Assembly: GCF_003071345.1 (NCBI RefSeq)
Contig: NZ_QCYK01000002.1
Location: 558,001-622,000 of the forward strand
DNA length: 64,000 bases
Direction: 5' to 3'
DNA from: Chitinophaga parva
Lineage (GTDB): Bacteria; Bacteroidota; Bacteroidia; Chitinophagales; Chitinophagaceae
Shown here: one piece after another, positions 1 to 8,136 of the stretch
Position numbering within the stretch: the stretch's first letter is position 1
Layout: each line of letters starts with the position of its first letter
Notes under the pieces: model-generated
What the model saw: the letters and a program-made list of their open reading frames with translations, nothing else
Told to the model about the DNA's origin: nothing
The model's database searches: none
Translations under genes and position numbers: made by a program

Positions 1-1
1 G

Positions 2-2920
2 ATCGATATTGAAATGACAAATGGCAGCACCATTGCACTGCGCCGTGGCCGCCAGGAAAGCGTGGCCGCCAAAGATGGAAAGATCACCGGGAAAATAGTT
101 GACAATAAGAACGAGCCCCTGCCGGGTGTAACCATCCTGGTAGATGGCGGGAGAGGTGTTATCAGCCAGGCGGATGGCACCTATGAGCTGAACCTGCCTC
201 CGGGTAATTATACGATCACTTATAGCTTCCTCTCTTATGAAACTAAAAGAGTTACTGATGTGGTGGTGCGCGAAGACGCTAATACGCCGTTGAATGTACT
301 GCTGCGCAATAGTGGCAGCCGCCTGAAAGAAGTGACCGTAACGGCCAGCTACCGCAAGGCTTCGGTGGAAGGGCTGTATGCGATGCAGAAGAATAATGCA
401 GCAATGACAGATGGGATCAGTGCTGCACAGATCGCCCGTACCCCGGATAAAAACCTGGGGGAGGTGATGAAGCGGGTAAGCGGGGTATCTACCATGGATA
501 ACAAATACGTGGTGGTACGTGGCTTGAGTGAGCGGTACAACCAGGCGGTGTTGAACGGCCAGGTGATGCCCAGCACGGAACTGAACCGCAAGAACTTTAG
601 TTTTAATATACTGCCTACCAACATCGTGGAAAATGTACAGGTAGTTAAAACACTGACACCCGATCACAGTGCCGAATTTGGCGGCGGCTCCGTGGAAGTA
701 ACCACGCTGGATATACCGTCGTCTGATTTTCTTTACGTACAGGCAGGCACCAGCTACAATGACAATACCACCGGGAAGGATTTTTATTCCGTAGGCCTGG
801 ACAACCAATCCTACCTCGCTTTACCAGGCAAGAGCCGTTATTTTATGGGGAGCCTGGATTATAAAAGCAACAAGGAAATGTTCCAGCGGTTTGACGCCAG
901 TGGCAAAAATGTTTCAGCAGTGAATAATAACTGGGGCATTGCCGCGATGAAGGCACCTGTTTCTCAAAATTACCAGCTATCGGCAGGACATGTTTTTAAA
1001 CAGGGGAGCCGTCAAATGGGTATTATGGCTTCCGCCGGGTACCGTAATAATTTTGCTACACAGGATATCGTAATGGCGCAGAACGGTTATTCCCTCGGCG
1101 GTGTAGATGCGTCACAGGGAGTGCTGTTTAACGGGAAGCGCTATGGGTTTAATACTGACCTGGGAGCCACGTTGGGCCTGGGCTATCGCAGTGCCGGCAT
1201 GCGCATGTCACTGCAAACCCTTTACCTGCGCAACCTGGATCAGCCATTTATTTTTGGCGGTGGTGGTGCGGTGAATAATACCCGTGTTAACTCAAGGGGT
1301 TATTATGATATTACCACGCAAACAAATCTTTGGCAGTCGCAGTTAAAAGCAGAATGGGCGCTGGATAAACGGGGGGCAAAACTGAATGCTATGGTAAGCT
1401 ACCTGCGCCTGGATAAGCTGCGCCCGGATAACCACATTTCCCTGAACGATTACCTGCAGCCAGACAGCACAGCGCCTTATAATTACAATATTGATGCGGG
1501 TAACGCCCCTTATCTCGCCATGGGCTCACTACGCCAGTGGAACAGGGCCCTGGAGCGCAATACCAGCTGGGAGTTGAGCTACGCAACACCGTTTAAATTC
1601 AATATCGGGAACCTGCCGCTTGAAAACTCGTTGAAGGTAGGCTATTGGGGTGCTTACAAAGACCGGTCGTTTTACGTAGTGCGCTCATATTCCCAGTTTA
1701 ACAATAACGGCATTTTTGTACCGATCTCACAGGCTTTCTCTGCTGACTATGATCTGAAATTTGATTTTGACCGCCAGTATGGCGATAACTTTCGCGCAGC
1801 TATTGGTCAGCATGCAGGCTATGTGATGCTGGACAATAAGATCGGTAAATTCAGGCTGATCTGGGGTGTGCGTGGTGAATATTATGACCTGAACAAGATC
1901 GGCAGTGCATTGGATAGTGCAAAGCAGGCACTGATTGCAGCGAATGGGGGGAAAGATGACCTGGATTTCTCCGCCATCCAGCATATTGAAAAGCCTTTCC
2001 GCCTTTTTCCTTCCGCTAACCTGGTGTATGCGCTGACGCCCTCCATGAACTTACGTGCAGCTTATGCAAAGAGCATTATCCGCCCCGATCTGCGTGAGCT
2101 CTCTGTTTTCCGGGAGTACGACTTTGAACTGGGAGGCGTGTACCTCGGCGATTACGTGCGGTCTACCTTGATCAGTCACTATGATCTCCGTTACGAATGG
2201 TACCCTAACCCCGGTGAAATACTGAGCTTGTCAGGCTTTTACAAGGATCTGAAATACCCGATGGAAATATACCAGGATGGTACTTCTGAACTATACTCCC
2301 TGCGCAATAATAAACAGGCTAAGAATTATGGTGTGGAAGTGGAAATGCGTAAGTCGTTTGCATTTACCAAAGTGCCGGTATTGGAACACCTTACCCTCTA
2401 TGGCAACTTTACCTACCTGGATGCGCGGGTGGTGCCACTGGTTAAATATGGCTTTAAAGCAGATTCTCTCAACCCCAGGAAAATAGTGGTGGAGGAAATT
2501 ACCGGCAAGGAGGAAAAACGCCCGCAAACCGGCGCCAGCAATTACCTGGTCAACGCTGGTACTAATTTTGACTGGAGCCCGGTAAATGTAACGGTGAATT
2601 ATAACTACACCTCCAACCGTACTTTCCGCGCCGCCATTCCTTACCAGCTTTCCATTTTTGAACGCCCGCTTACTTCGCTCGATGCGCAGGTAGCTGTATT
2701 GCTCCTGCACAGGAAAATGGAAATAAAAGTGAATGTCGCCAACCTGCTCAACAGTTACTCCATCATTTACCGGAATAATTATAACGACAACGGCGATACC
2801 CAAAACGGGAAAAGAGACCCCACTACAAAAGAATTGCTCTATCAGAAAGGCCAGGACTATATTGTTTATAAGGCAAGCCCCGGAAAAACATATAGTGCCA
2901 CTATCAGTTATCGTTTTTAA
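2..2920 (+). CDS. TonB-dependent outer-membrane receptor, 5' end outside window
   Basis: This is a TonB-dependent receptor of the CarboxypepD_reg type, expected to import a ligand across the outer membrane using TonB energy. The reading frame is open to the left edge, so the signal peptide and any STN domain are missing; the first Met in the window (14) is probably internal. A carboxypeptidase-regulatory-like beta-sandwich (GKITGKIVDNKNEPLPGVTI) begins about 23 residues after it. A plug domain follows (NLGEVMKRVSGV, VVRGLSERYN, FGGGSVEV), then a long 22-strand-type barrel ending in an aromatic residue (TISYRF), as is usual for these barrels. The three downstream lipoprotein genes on the same strand suggest a surface-exposed partner. 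No SusD homologue is present, so the substrate cannot be named. Confidence 0.9.
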   Translation: MDIEMTNGSTIALRRGRQESVAAKDGKITGKIVDNKNEPLPGVTILVDGGRGVISQADGTYELNLPPGNYTITYSFLSYETKRVTDVVVREDANTPLNVLLRNSGSRLKEVTVTASYRKASVEGLYAMQKNNAAMTDGISAAQIARTPDKNLGEVMKRVSGVSTMDNKYVVVRGLSERYNQAVLNGQVMPSTELNRKNFSFNILPTNIVENVQVVKTLTPDHSAEFGGGSVEVTTLDIPSSDFLYVQAGTSYNDNTTGKDFYSVGLDNQSYLALPGKSRYFMGSLDYKSNKEMFQRFDASGKNVSAVNNNWGIAAMKAPVSQNYQLSAGHVFKQGSRQMGIMASAGYRNNFATQDIVMAQNGYSLGGVDASQGVLFNGKRYGFNTDLGATLGLGYRSAGMRMSLQTLYLRNLDQPFIFGGGGAVNNTRVNSRGYYDITTQTNLWQSQLKAEWALDKRGAKLNAMVSYLRLDKLRPDNHISLNDYLQPDSTAPYNYNIDAGNAPYLAMGSLRQWNRALERNTSWELSYATPFKFNIGNLPLENSLKVGYWGAYKDRSFYVVRSYSQFNNNGIFVPISQAFSADYDLKFDFDRQYGDNFRAAIGQHAGYVMLDNKIGKFRLIWGVRGEYYDLNKIGSALDSAKQALIAANGGKDDLDFSAIQHIEKPFRLFPSANLVYALTPSMNLRAAYAKSIIRPDLRELSVFREYDFELGGVYLGDYVRSTLISHYDLRYEWYPNPGEILSLSGFYKDLKYPMEIYQDGTSELYSLRNNKQAKNYGVEVEMRKSFAFTKVPVLEHLTLYGNFTYLDARVVPLVKYGFKADSLNPRKIVVEEITGKEEKRPQTGASNYLVNAGTNFDWSPVNVTVNYNYTSNRTFRAAIPYQLSIFERPLTSLDAQVAVLLLHRKMEIKVNVANLLNSYSIIYRNNYNDNGDTQNGKRDPTTKELLYQKGQDYIVYKASPGKTYSATISYRF

Positions 2921-3019
2921 TGCAATGTGCAGATCGGTTTATAGTTAACACAGTATACGCGTATCCATTTATAATACCCTGATCAGGTGTCTCAGTTTTA
3001 ACCTTGAAAAAACAAAAAA

Positions 3020-4468
3020 ATGCAAAAAAAGTCCATCATTGTTTCCGCCTTATCTGCAATGACCCTTGCAGGCGTTATCCTGGCTTCTTCCTGTAAAAAG
3101 GACAACAACGTAAACAACCATGCCGCAGTAGCTGGCGCGCTGGTTCTGTCTGTCTGCGATAGCACTACCACCAAAGCTACCGACAGCACCATCACTGGCA
3201 ACATCACTGCTGACCTCCACCTGGGTAACACCAAACGTTACATCCTGGGTGCCCAGGTTTGGGTGACCGGTAACCACACCCTGACCATCGACGCTGGTGC
3301 GGTGATCGCAGGTAAAGTAGGCGATACCACCATTGGCGGTGTACCCGGTGGTGCGCTGATCATCACCAAAGGTTCCAAACTGGTAGCAGTTGGTACCCCT
3401 GCAAACCCCATCGTATTTACTTCTGCTAACTCCGGTACTGCTACTGCTCCCCGCTCCGGCGACTGGGGTGGTATCATCCTGCTGGGCCAGGCACCTACCA
3501 ACGCTCCGCTCACTACCGTTGTGGAAGGTGTTACTCCCCCCGCTGGTGTAGACGGTACTTTTGGCGGCAGCCTGCCCCACGACAATTCCGGTATCCTCAA
3601 GTATGTACGTATTGAGTATGCTGGTTATGCACAGGTAGTAGACAAGGAAATCAACGCCCTCACCCTGGCTGGTGTAGGTGATGGTACTACTATCGACTAT
3701 GTGGAAGCTTTCAAATCAAACGACGACTCTTTCGAATGGTTTGGTGGCACTGTAAACTGCTCCCACCTGATCTCTGTTGACGCACTGGACGACATGTTCG
3801 ATACCGACAACGGTTTCGTAGGTTCTATCACCTATGCACTGGGCCTGGCTGATCAGAACCGTGCTGACAAGAGCCAGTCTAATGGCTTTGAAAGCGACAA
3901 CGACGCTACCGGCAGCGCTAGCACTCCGTTCACGCATCCCAAGTACAAATTTGTAACCATCGCAGGTACCACTGCTGCCCGTGCTGCAGTTACCAACAGC
4001 GCTCCCTCCGGCGCCGGTTCTTATGGCCGTGCTGCCCATATCAGAAGAAATGCGGAGTTCACCATCGACAGCTCTATCTTCCTGGGTTACAATGAAGGCT
4101 GGGATATGGATACAACGCTGCCTGCAAGCGGTGCTAATACCATCAGCAAATATGTTGCAGGTACTTCTACTACTAATAAGCTGTTTGCTACAGGCTACAC
4201 TTCCGCTGGCGGTGTTCAGTACGGTTATACCAAAGAATTCAGCGGTGTATTCTCACTGTACACTATGAAAGCCGGTGACAACGATGTAACTGTATCTGGC
4301 CCCACCACCATCCTGCCGCTGTTCACTACGCATACGAACATCAGCAACTTCATCCCCACCAGTGCTACCTACAGAGTGGCTGGCGCATTCCCCAATGGTA
4401 CCAACTGGACCAAGAACAATGCTCCCGCCTGTACTTCAGACCATCCGGCCTGGGTAAGACTGCAATAA
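3020..4468 (+). CDS. beta-helix-like lipoprotein paired with the TonB receptor
   Basis: Predicted lipoprotein of 482 residues. A lipobox (LASSC, Cys25) follows a hydrophobic signal peptide and is followed by KK, so it is probably anchored in the outer membrane. The mature part has the repetitive small/polar pattern of a right-handed beta-helix: GAVIAGKVG, GGALIITKGSKLVAVG, GDWGGIILLGQAP, then a region rich in DDSFEWFGG and DTDNGF. I recognise this as a widespread uncharacterised Bacteroidota family, often found beside TonB receptors. Codons are strongly biased to GGT, GCT, ACC and CTG, which suggests high expression compared with its neighbours. It starts 99 bp after the receptor and is closed by a strong hairpin terminator. 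The function is unknown; it may be a ligand-capturing partner of the receptor. Confidence 0.75.
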   Translation: MQKKSIIVSALSAMTLAGVILASSCKKDNNVNNHAAVAGALVLSVCDSTTTKATDSTITGNITADLHLGNTKRYILGAQVWVTGNHTLTIDAGAVIAGKVGDTTIGGVPGGALIITKGSKLVAVGTPANPIVFTSANSGTATAPRSGDWGGIILLGQAPTNAPLTTVVEGVTPPAGVDGTFGGSLPHDNSGILKYVRIEYAGYAQVVDKEINALTLAGVGDGTTIDYVEAFKSNDDSFEWFGGTVNCSHLISVDALDDMFDTDNGFVGSITYALGLADQNRADKSQSNGFESDNDATGSASTPFTHPKYKFVTIAGTTAARAAVTNSAPSGAGSYGRAAHIRRNAEFTIDSSIFLGYNEGWDMDTTLPASGANTISKYVAGTSTTNKLFATGYTSAGGVQYGYTKEFSGVFSLYTMKAGDNDVTVSGPTTILPLFTTHTNISNFIPTSATYRVAGAFPNGTNWTKNNAPACTSDHPAWVRLQ

Positions 4469-4476
4469 TCTTTACC

Positions 4477-4514
4477 GTGTTGTGCAGGGCTGTTTGCCTT
4501 GCACAACACCTTTT
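4477..4514 (+). terminator. intrinsic terminator after the beta-helix lipoprotein
   Basis: A 14-bp hairpin (arms 4477-4490 and 4496-4509, GTGTTGTGCA pairing with TGCACAACAC) is followed by CTTTTCT. It lies between two co-directional lipoprotein genes, so it probably lowers rather than abolishes expression of the second. Confidence 0.75.
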
Positions 4515-4530
4515 CTAAATTAAATATCTG

Positions 4531-5226
4531 ATGCGTTATTCAATCTTAGGAGTTCTATTATTTGTTTTATTAGCAACCGCCTGTAGAAAAGGCGAAGTAT
4601 CAAGTGACCTTCATTTTTATGGGAAAGTGACCTTCAGTGTGGTGCCCTATCCCAATACACCCGTTATAGGCGCCATATTTAAAAGCGATTCAATACCTAC
4701 CGGCCTTGTAGGCAAGTTGCTTCCTGCCGGAGTAGCAGGAAAGCTGCAGGTTTTTGACCTGGATGCAGATACCCTGATTGCGGATACGCTGATCATGGTA
4801 CCCAAGGATGGCCAGCTGGATTTCAAATTTGTATATGCAACAGACATTGGGATAAGTGGGTTTCTAAATACCCAGCCCTATGCGCCGGATACCGCTTATT
4901 TCAACTTCCAGAACTCCGTAAAGATAGATGGGGCAAAGGTGCCGGTGGACGTAAAAGTATCCGTAATGAATAACACAACCGGTGAGTTTGAGGAACTGTT
5001 CACGCTGGAGAATCTTGCTCCGGGTAAGCTTTCCGCTACTTACTCACTTCCGGGGTTTGATGCATCCGGCAATAGCAATAATTACTTTGCAGAAGTGCTC
5101 AATGCAGATACCAAAGCAGCGCTGTCGCCCGGCCCTGTATTCGTAGGCGCGGGAGGCTCTTTCTTTATTGACCAGCTATATACGGATATAGATGGTATGG
5201 TGTACCCCAATTACATCAGTTTTTAG
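4531..5226 (+). CDS. lipoprotein of unknown function
   Basis: Predicted lipoprotein of 231 residues: the signal peptide ends in LATAC (Cys18) followed by RK. The mature part is beta-rich (HFYGKVTFSVVPYPNTPVIGAIF; KLQVFDLDADTLIADTLIM) and resembles a single immunoglobulin-like or carboxypeptidase-regulatory-like fold followed by a second sandwich. I do not recognise the family. It starts 16 bp after the preceding terminator, and with the flanking TonB receptor and beta-helix lipoproteins it most likely forms part of one surface system. Whether it is transcribed by read-through or from its own promoter cannot be told; no clear TAnnTTTG box lies in the short gap. Confidence 0.65.
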   Translation: MRYSILGVLLFVLLATACRKGEVSSDLHFYGKVTFSVVPYPNTPVIGAIFKSDSIPTGLVGKLLPAGVAGKLQVFDLDADTLIADTLIMVPKDGQLDFKFVYATDIGISGFLNTQPYAPDTAYFNFQNSVKIDGAKVPVDVKVSVMNNTTGEFEELFTLENLAPGKLSATYSLPGFDASGNSNNYFAEVLNADTKAALSPGPVFVGAGGSFFIDQLYTDIDGMVYPNYISF

Positions 5227-5300
5227 ACGGGCGTTACAAAACAGAAAAAATTAATTCCATATAAAACGGATCATTCATTGTTTTTTCCCCCACCAATAAG

Positions 5301-5969
5301 ATGGTTATGAAATTCCTTAGATCCATCAGCAATGGTTTTTACACAGGCCTTTTGATTACAACAGTGGTGCTGCTGGTAAGCAGCTGTAAAAAGGATGAGC
5401 TGACCGCCCGGAAGGAGGTTACGGTAATGCAGGTAGTACCCCTGTCGGATACCTTGCCAGCCATAGTTACACAACCCACCCTGCTTACCGGCACACACCC
5501 CTGGTTCATTAAAGGCTGGCTGTATGTGACCAATGACGCTTCCCTGGCCATTGAACCGGGCGCGGAGATATACACGCTGCCGCCGGCACAGGGTGGTGGA
5601 TCTGGTATCATCGTAACGAGAGGCAGTAAACTGGTGGCAAGGGGAACCGGCCGTTTCCCGGTAAATTTTTACCTCGGAGGAAAGGGAGGAGGCATCATTT
5701 TATTAGGGAACGCACCGGCTGGCAAAAAGGATATTTATGATAAAGCCAATTGGGTAGCGGGGCAAAAGCTTAGCTATGGGGGTACCTACCCTGCAGATAG
5801 CACGGGAGCCCTGGAACATGTGCGTATAGTTTACAGAAAAGATGATAATGTAAATAATTTCCCCGGTGGCCTGCTGCTGCTGGGCGTAGGCAGCAAAACA
5901 CGTATTACAGAGGTGACCCTGGAACTGCACGACGTGCATGCCGGGGTGGATACCGGGCGATTAAAATGA
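5301..5969 (+). CDS. short paralogue of the beta-helix lipoprotein
   Basis: Predicted lipoprotein of 222 residues, with signal peptide and LVSSC lipobox (Cys29 from this start, Cys27 if the Met at 5307 is used). It shares the core pattern of the 482-residue neighbour: LAIEPGAEIYTLPP, GSGIIVTRGSKLVARG, GGIILLGNAP, GALEHVRIVY. It stops where the longer protein is about half finished, so it is either a short family form or a truncated copy. A frameshifted relic of the same family lies just downstream at 6081, which favours truncation or internal deletion. Function unknown; presumably at the outer membrane with the receptor. Confidence 0.65.
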   Translation: MVMKFLRSISNGFYTGLLITTVVLLVSSCKKDELTARKEVTVMQVVPLSDTLPAIVTQPTLLTGTHPWFIKGWLYVTNDASLAIEPGAEIYTLPPAQGGGSGIIVTRGSKLVARGTGRFPVNFYLGGKGGGIILLGNAPAGKKDIYDKANWVAGQKLSYGGTYPADSTGALEHVRIVYRKDDNVNNFPGGLLLLGVGSKTRITEVTLELHDVHAGVDTGRLK

Positions 5970-6041
5970 GCGTATGGCCGTCCGGCAAATGTTTATACTC
6001 AAACTGCGTAAAATTGATATTCTCCTAGGACCTTACCCAAC

Positions 6042-6072
6042 GGGCGCATTCTGTTTAGAACGCGCCCTTTTT
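6042..6072 (+). terminator. intrinsic terminator
   Basis: Hairpin of 11 bp with one mismatch (GGGCGCATTCT, 6042-6052, with AGAACGCGCCC, 6057-6067) followed by five T. It closes the TonB-lipoprotein group. Confidence 0.75.
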
Positions 6073-6080
6073 AAACCCTT

Positions 6081-6131
6081 GCCGGTACTACTGCAGCCCG
6101 TGCATCAGTACCACTAGTGCTCCCTCGCCGG
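6081..6131 (+). pseudogene. relic of a beta-helix lipoprotein gene
   Basis: Codons 6081-6107 read AGTTAARAS, almost identical to AGTTAARAA in the beta-helix lipoprotein (codons from 3962). The first 30 bases differ at six places, five of them third codon positions. After a one-base deletion the frame continues as TTSAPSP against TNSAPSG. There is no start codon and a stop lies upstream at 6072, so this is a degraded fragment. It overlaps the stop codon of the convergent S41 protease gene, whose last few residues may therefore derive from it. Confidence 0.55.
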
Positions 6132-7457
6132 GACGATCAGCTGTGTATGCGGAGCAGACGGGGTGTAAATGGCAGGCGGCCCTTGCGGAGTAGCAGGAGA
6201 TCCACTGCGCCCGTTCCCGCTGATCAGCCCCAAAGCCTTTGCCAGCAAGGGATCTGCCGGATCGCCAAACGCCCGCAAGGGCAAGCTGCCCATTTCATCC
6301 AGCACATACTGCGGGGCAATGCCAGCAGTATAGCCTCCACTACCTTTGGCATTCAACAGCCGGTAGGTGAGAGGCTCCAGTACCCAGTTAAGCCGCTTTA
6401 CACTCCGCTGGTCCGTGATCACGATCGCGGCCTTGTCCTTTCCATAGGTGGTTTCACCGATCTGGATCACCTGCGTATATGCCTTCAGGCAATTGATGGT
6501 AAGCTCCGCCGCAGAGATGGTCTTATGCGTGGTAAGGATAAACACACGGGGCAATGCAAGTTGGGCCGGTTGCACATTGGAAAATACCGGCGCCTGCCCG
6601 CGCTCCGGGTATGCCATAATATTGGCAAAGCTGCTGGACCGGGTACCAAGGTGCCCGTTGCCGGACAATTGCAGGAAATTCGTATTGGCGTTCACGTTAG
6701 GCGCAATGAGTGCGGTGAGCACCGCCGCGGCACTCAGGCTGCCACCAGTGTTATAGCGGAGGTCCAGCACCAGTTCTTGTACACCCGCCGTTTTAAGATC
6801 GCTGAAAGTGGCTACCAGGGAGTTGTTGAGATCATCATTGAAGGCGTCGTAAAAAACATAGCCCACTTTTTTGCCACCGCTTTGCAGCAGGGTGTGATAC
6901 ACCGGGTACTCATAATTACCGGCCAGGTATACATCCACCGTGGTGGAATCAGCGCGTTTTAATGTGACTTGTGTGCCGCCCAGCCAGGCATCACTCAATG
7001 CAGCGGCATTGCTGGTAGTAAGCGCGGTACCATTAATATGTGTAAACATTTGCCCCCGCTGCAAGCCCGCCATGGCAGCGGCTCCGCCAGGTACCACCTG
7101 CTTGATCACGCCCAGCGCACCACCCGGGGCAGCGGGCCAGCTGATCACACTGAAGTCAATGCCATAAGTGTAAAGAAAATAACGTTGAAGGGTAGAGGGG
7201 TCCGTGCTGTTGTACAATAAGGAAAATGGGTCGTCGCTGCGGCGCAGGGTGGCAAACCAGTTCAGCGGGCTAAGTGTGGTATCCGCTTTTCCCGGCAATC
7301 CATCATTCCATAAATAATAATACCGCATACTATCCAGTACCCACTTATTTACTTCCGCCTGTGTTACCGGGCCGGTAGGCACCGGGGCTACAATATCTTT
7401 CTTTTGGCAGGCCGCCAGTACTAACAGGCCTAACCACGAACAACGGGGAATGCGCAT
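6114..7457 (-). CDS. S41 family C-terminal processing protease, lipoprotein
   Basis: Serine protease of family S41 (tail-specific protease type), 447 residues. The signal peptide ends in LLVLAAC (Cys17), so it is lipid-anchored, facing the periplasm or the surface. A PDZ domain (GALGVIKQVVPGGAAAMAGLQRG, in two parts, about 110-175) precedes the S41 core with VLDLRYNTGGSL. The catalytic serine sits in HKTISAAELT (about residue 315) and the lysine in TTYGKDK (about 340); both are present. It starts 21 bp after an ECF sigma factor gene, so the two are almost certainly co-transcribed. There is no FecR-type anti-sigma gene beside them. A role in signal-dependent proteolysis is an inference. Confidence 0.85.
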   Translation of the reverse strand: MRIPRCSWLGLLVLAACQKKDIVAPVPTGPVTQAEVNKWVLDSMRYYYLWNDGLPGKADTTLSPLNWFATLRRSDDPFSLLYNSTDPSTLQRYFLYTYGIDFSVISWPAAPGGALGVIKQVVPGGAAAMAGLQRGQMFTHINGTALTTSNAAALSDAWLGGTQVTLKRADSTTVDVYLAGNYEYPVYHTLLQSGGKKVGYVFYDAFNDDLNNSLVATFSDLKTAGVQELVLDLRYNTGGSLSAAAVLTALIAPNVNANTNFLQLSGNGHLGTRSSSFANIMAYPERGQAPVFSNVQPAQLALPRVFILTTHKTISAAELTINCLKAYTQVIQIGETTYGKDKAAIVITDQRSVKRLNWVLEPLTYRLLNAKGSGGYTAGIAPQYVLDEMGSLPLRAFGDPADPLLAKALGLISGNGRSGSPATPQGPPAIYTPSAPHTQLIVPAREH

Positions 7458-7478
7458 GGTATAAAAGTTTGAACAGGG

Positions 7479-8000
7479 TTAATGCATATCGTAATACTGT
7501 AGCAACTCGCGCCGTATAAATTGCAGGGCAATGGTAAGATGGTTCTTCACGGTGGCCGGCGAAATACAGAGGCGGTCTGCAATTTCCTTGTGCGTATAGC
7601 CCAGCCTGCGGCTCAGGAGGTACACCGCTTTCCGCTGTTCCGGCATCCGTTCTATCACCTTCTCCAGCTGGCTTTCGTACTCTTTCATCATCAGGGGGGA
7701 GGCGTCTTCCTGGGCCTCCGGCGGCTGGTTGCGCGCCGCTTCAGACAGCATCTTTTTTTCACGGTACAGCTTACGGGAATTGTCGATCACGAGGTTTTTG
7801 GTGTAAACGAAGAGCAACGGGAAGATGTCCTGGTCCGGGCGCACCTGCTCAATGTTCTCCCATAACCGGATAAAACATTGCTGCGTGATCTCCTGTGCCC
7901 TGCTGTGGTCTGCGGTTAACTTGAACGCAAAGCGGTAGATCTTGTCGTTATGCTCGGCAAAGAAACGGTCGAACAATGTTTTGGAAGGGCTATCAGACAT
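7479..8000 (-). CDS. ECF-type RNA polymerase sigma factor
   Basis: Sigma-70 family, extracytoplasmic-function type, 173 residues, of the Bacteroidota expansion group. Region 2 (FDRFFAEHNDKIYRFAFKLT, AQEITQQCFIRLWENIEQV) binds the core and melts the -10 region; region 4 has a clear helix-turn-helix (RLGYTHKEIADRLCISPATVKNHL) for -35 recognition. It leads a two-gene operon with a lipoprotein S41 protease. A direct repeat of TAATGTTA lies upstream (8046-8064). Most members of this group are followed by fecR and a TonB receptor; here neither is adjacent. Confidence 0.9.
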   Translation of the reverse strand: MSDSPSKTLFDRFFAEHNDKIYRFAFKLTADHSRAQEITQQCFIRLWENIEQVRPDQDIFPLLFVYTKNLVIDNSRKLYREKKMLSEAARNQPPEAQEDASPLMMKEYESQLEKVIERMPEQRKAVYLLSRRLGYTHKEIADRLCISPATVKNHLTIALQFIRRELLQYYDMH

Positions 8001-8045
8001 GTTTTGCGCAATTAGGCTACTGATCGGGAATTAAATGTAATCGGT

Positions 8046-8064
8046 TAATGTTATTCTAATGTTA
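8046..8064. promoter_or_regulatory. possible operator: direct repeat TAATGTTA
   Basis: Two exact copies of TAATGTTA (8046-8053 and 8057-8064) are spaced 11 bp apart, one helical turn, in the 136-bp gap between the divergent sigma factor and FAD oxidoreductase genes. Repeats on one face of the helix are typical of protein binding sites; the protein is unknown. Confidence 0.3.
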
Positions 8065-8136
8065 AGCGTTGACAGGGCGATGTGTTAATTTTTCCGCGGG
8101 CGGGTGGAACTGCCGCCAATGCCTTAATTTACAGGT

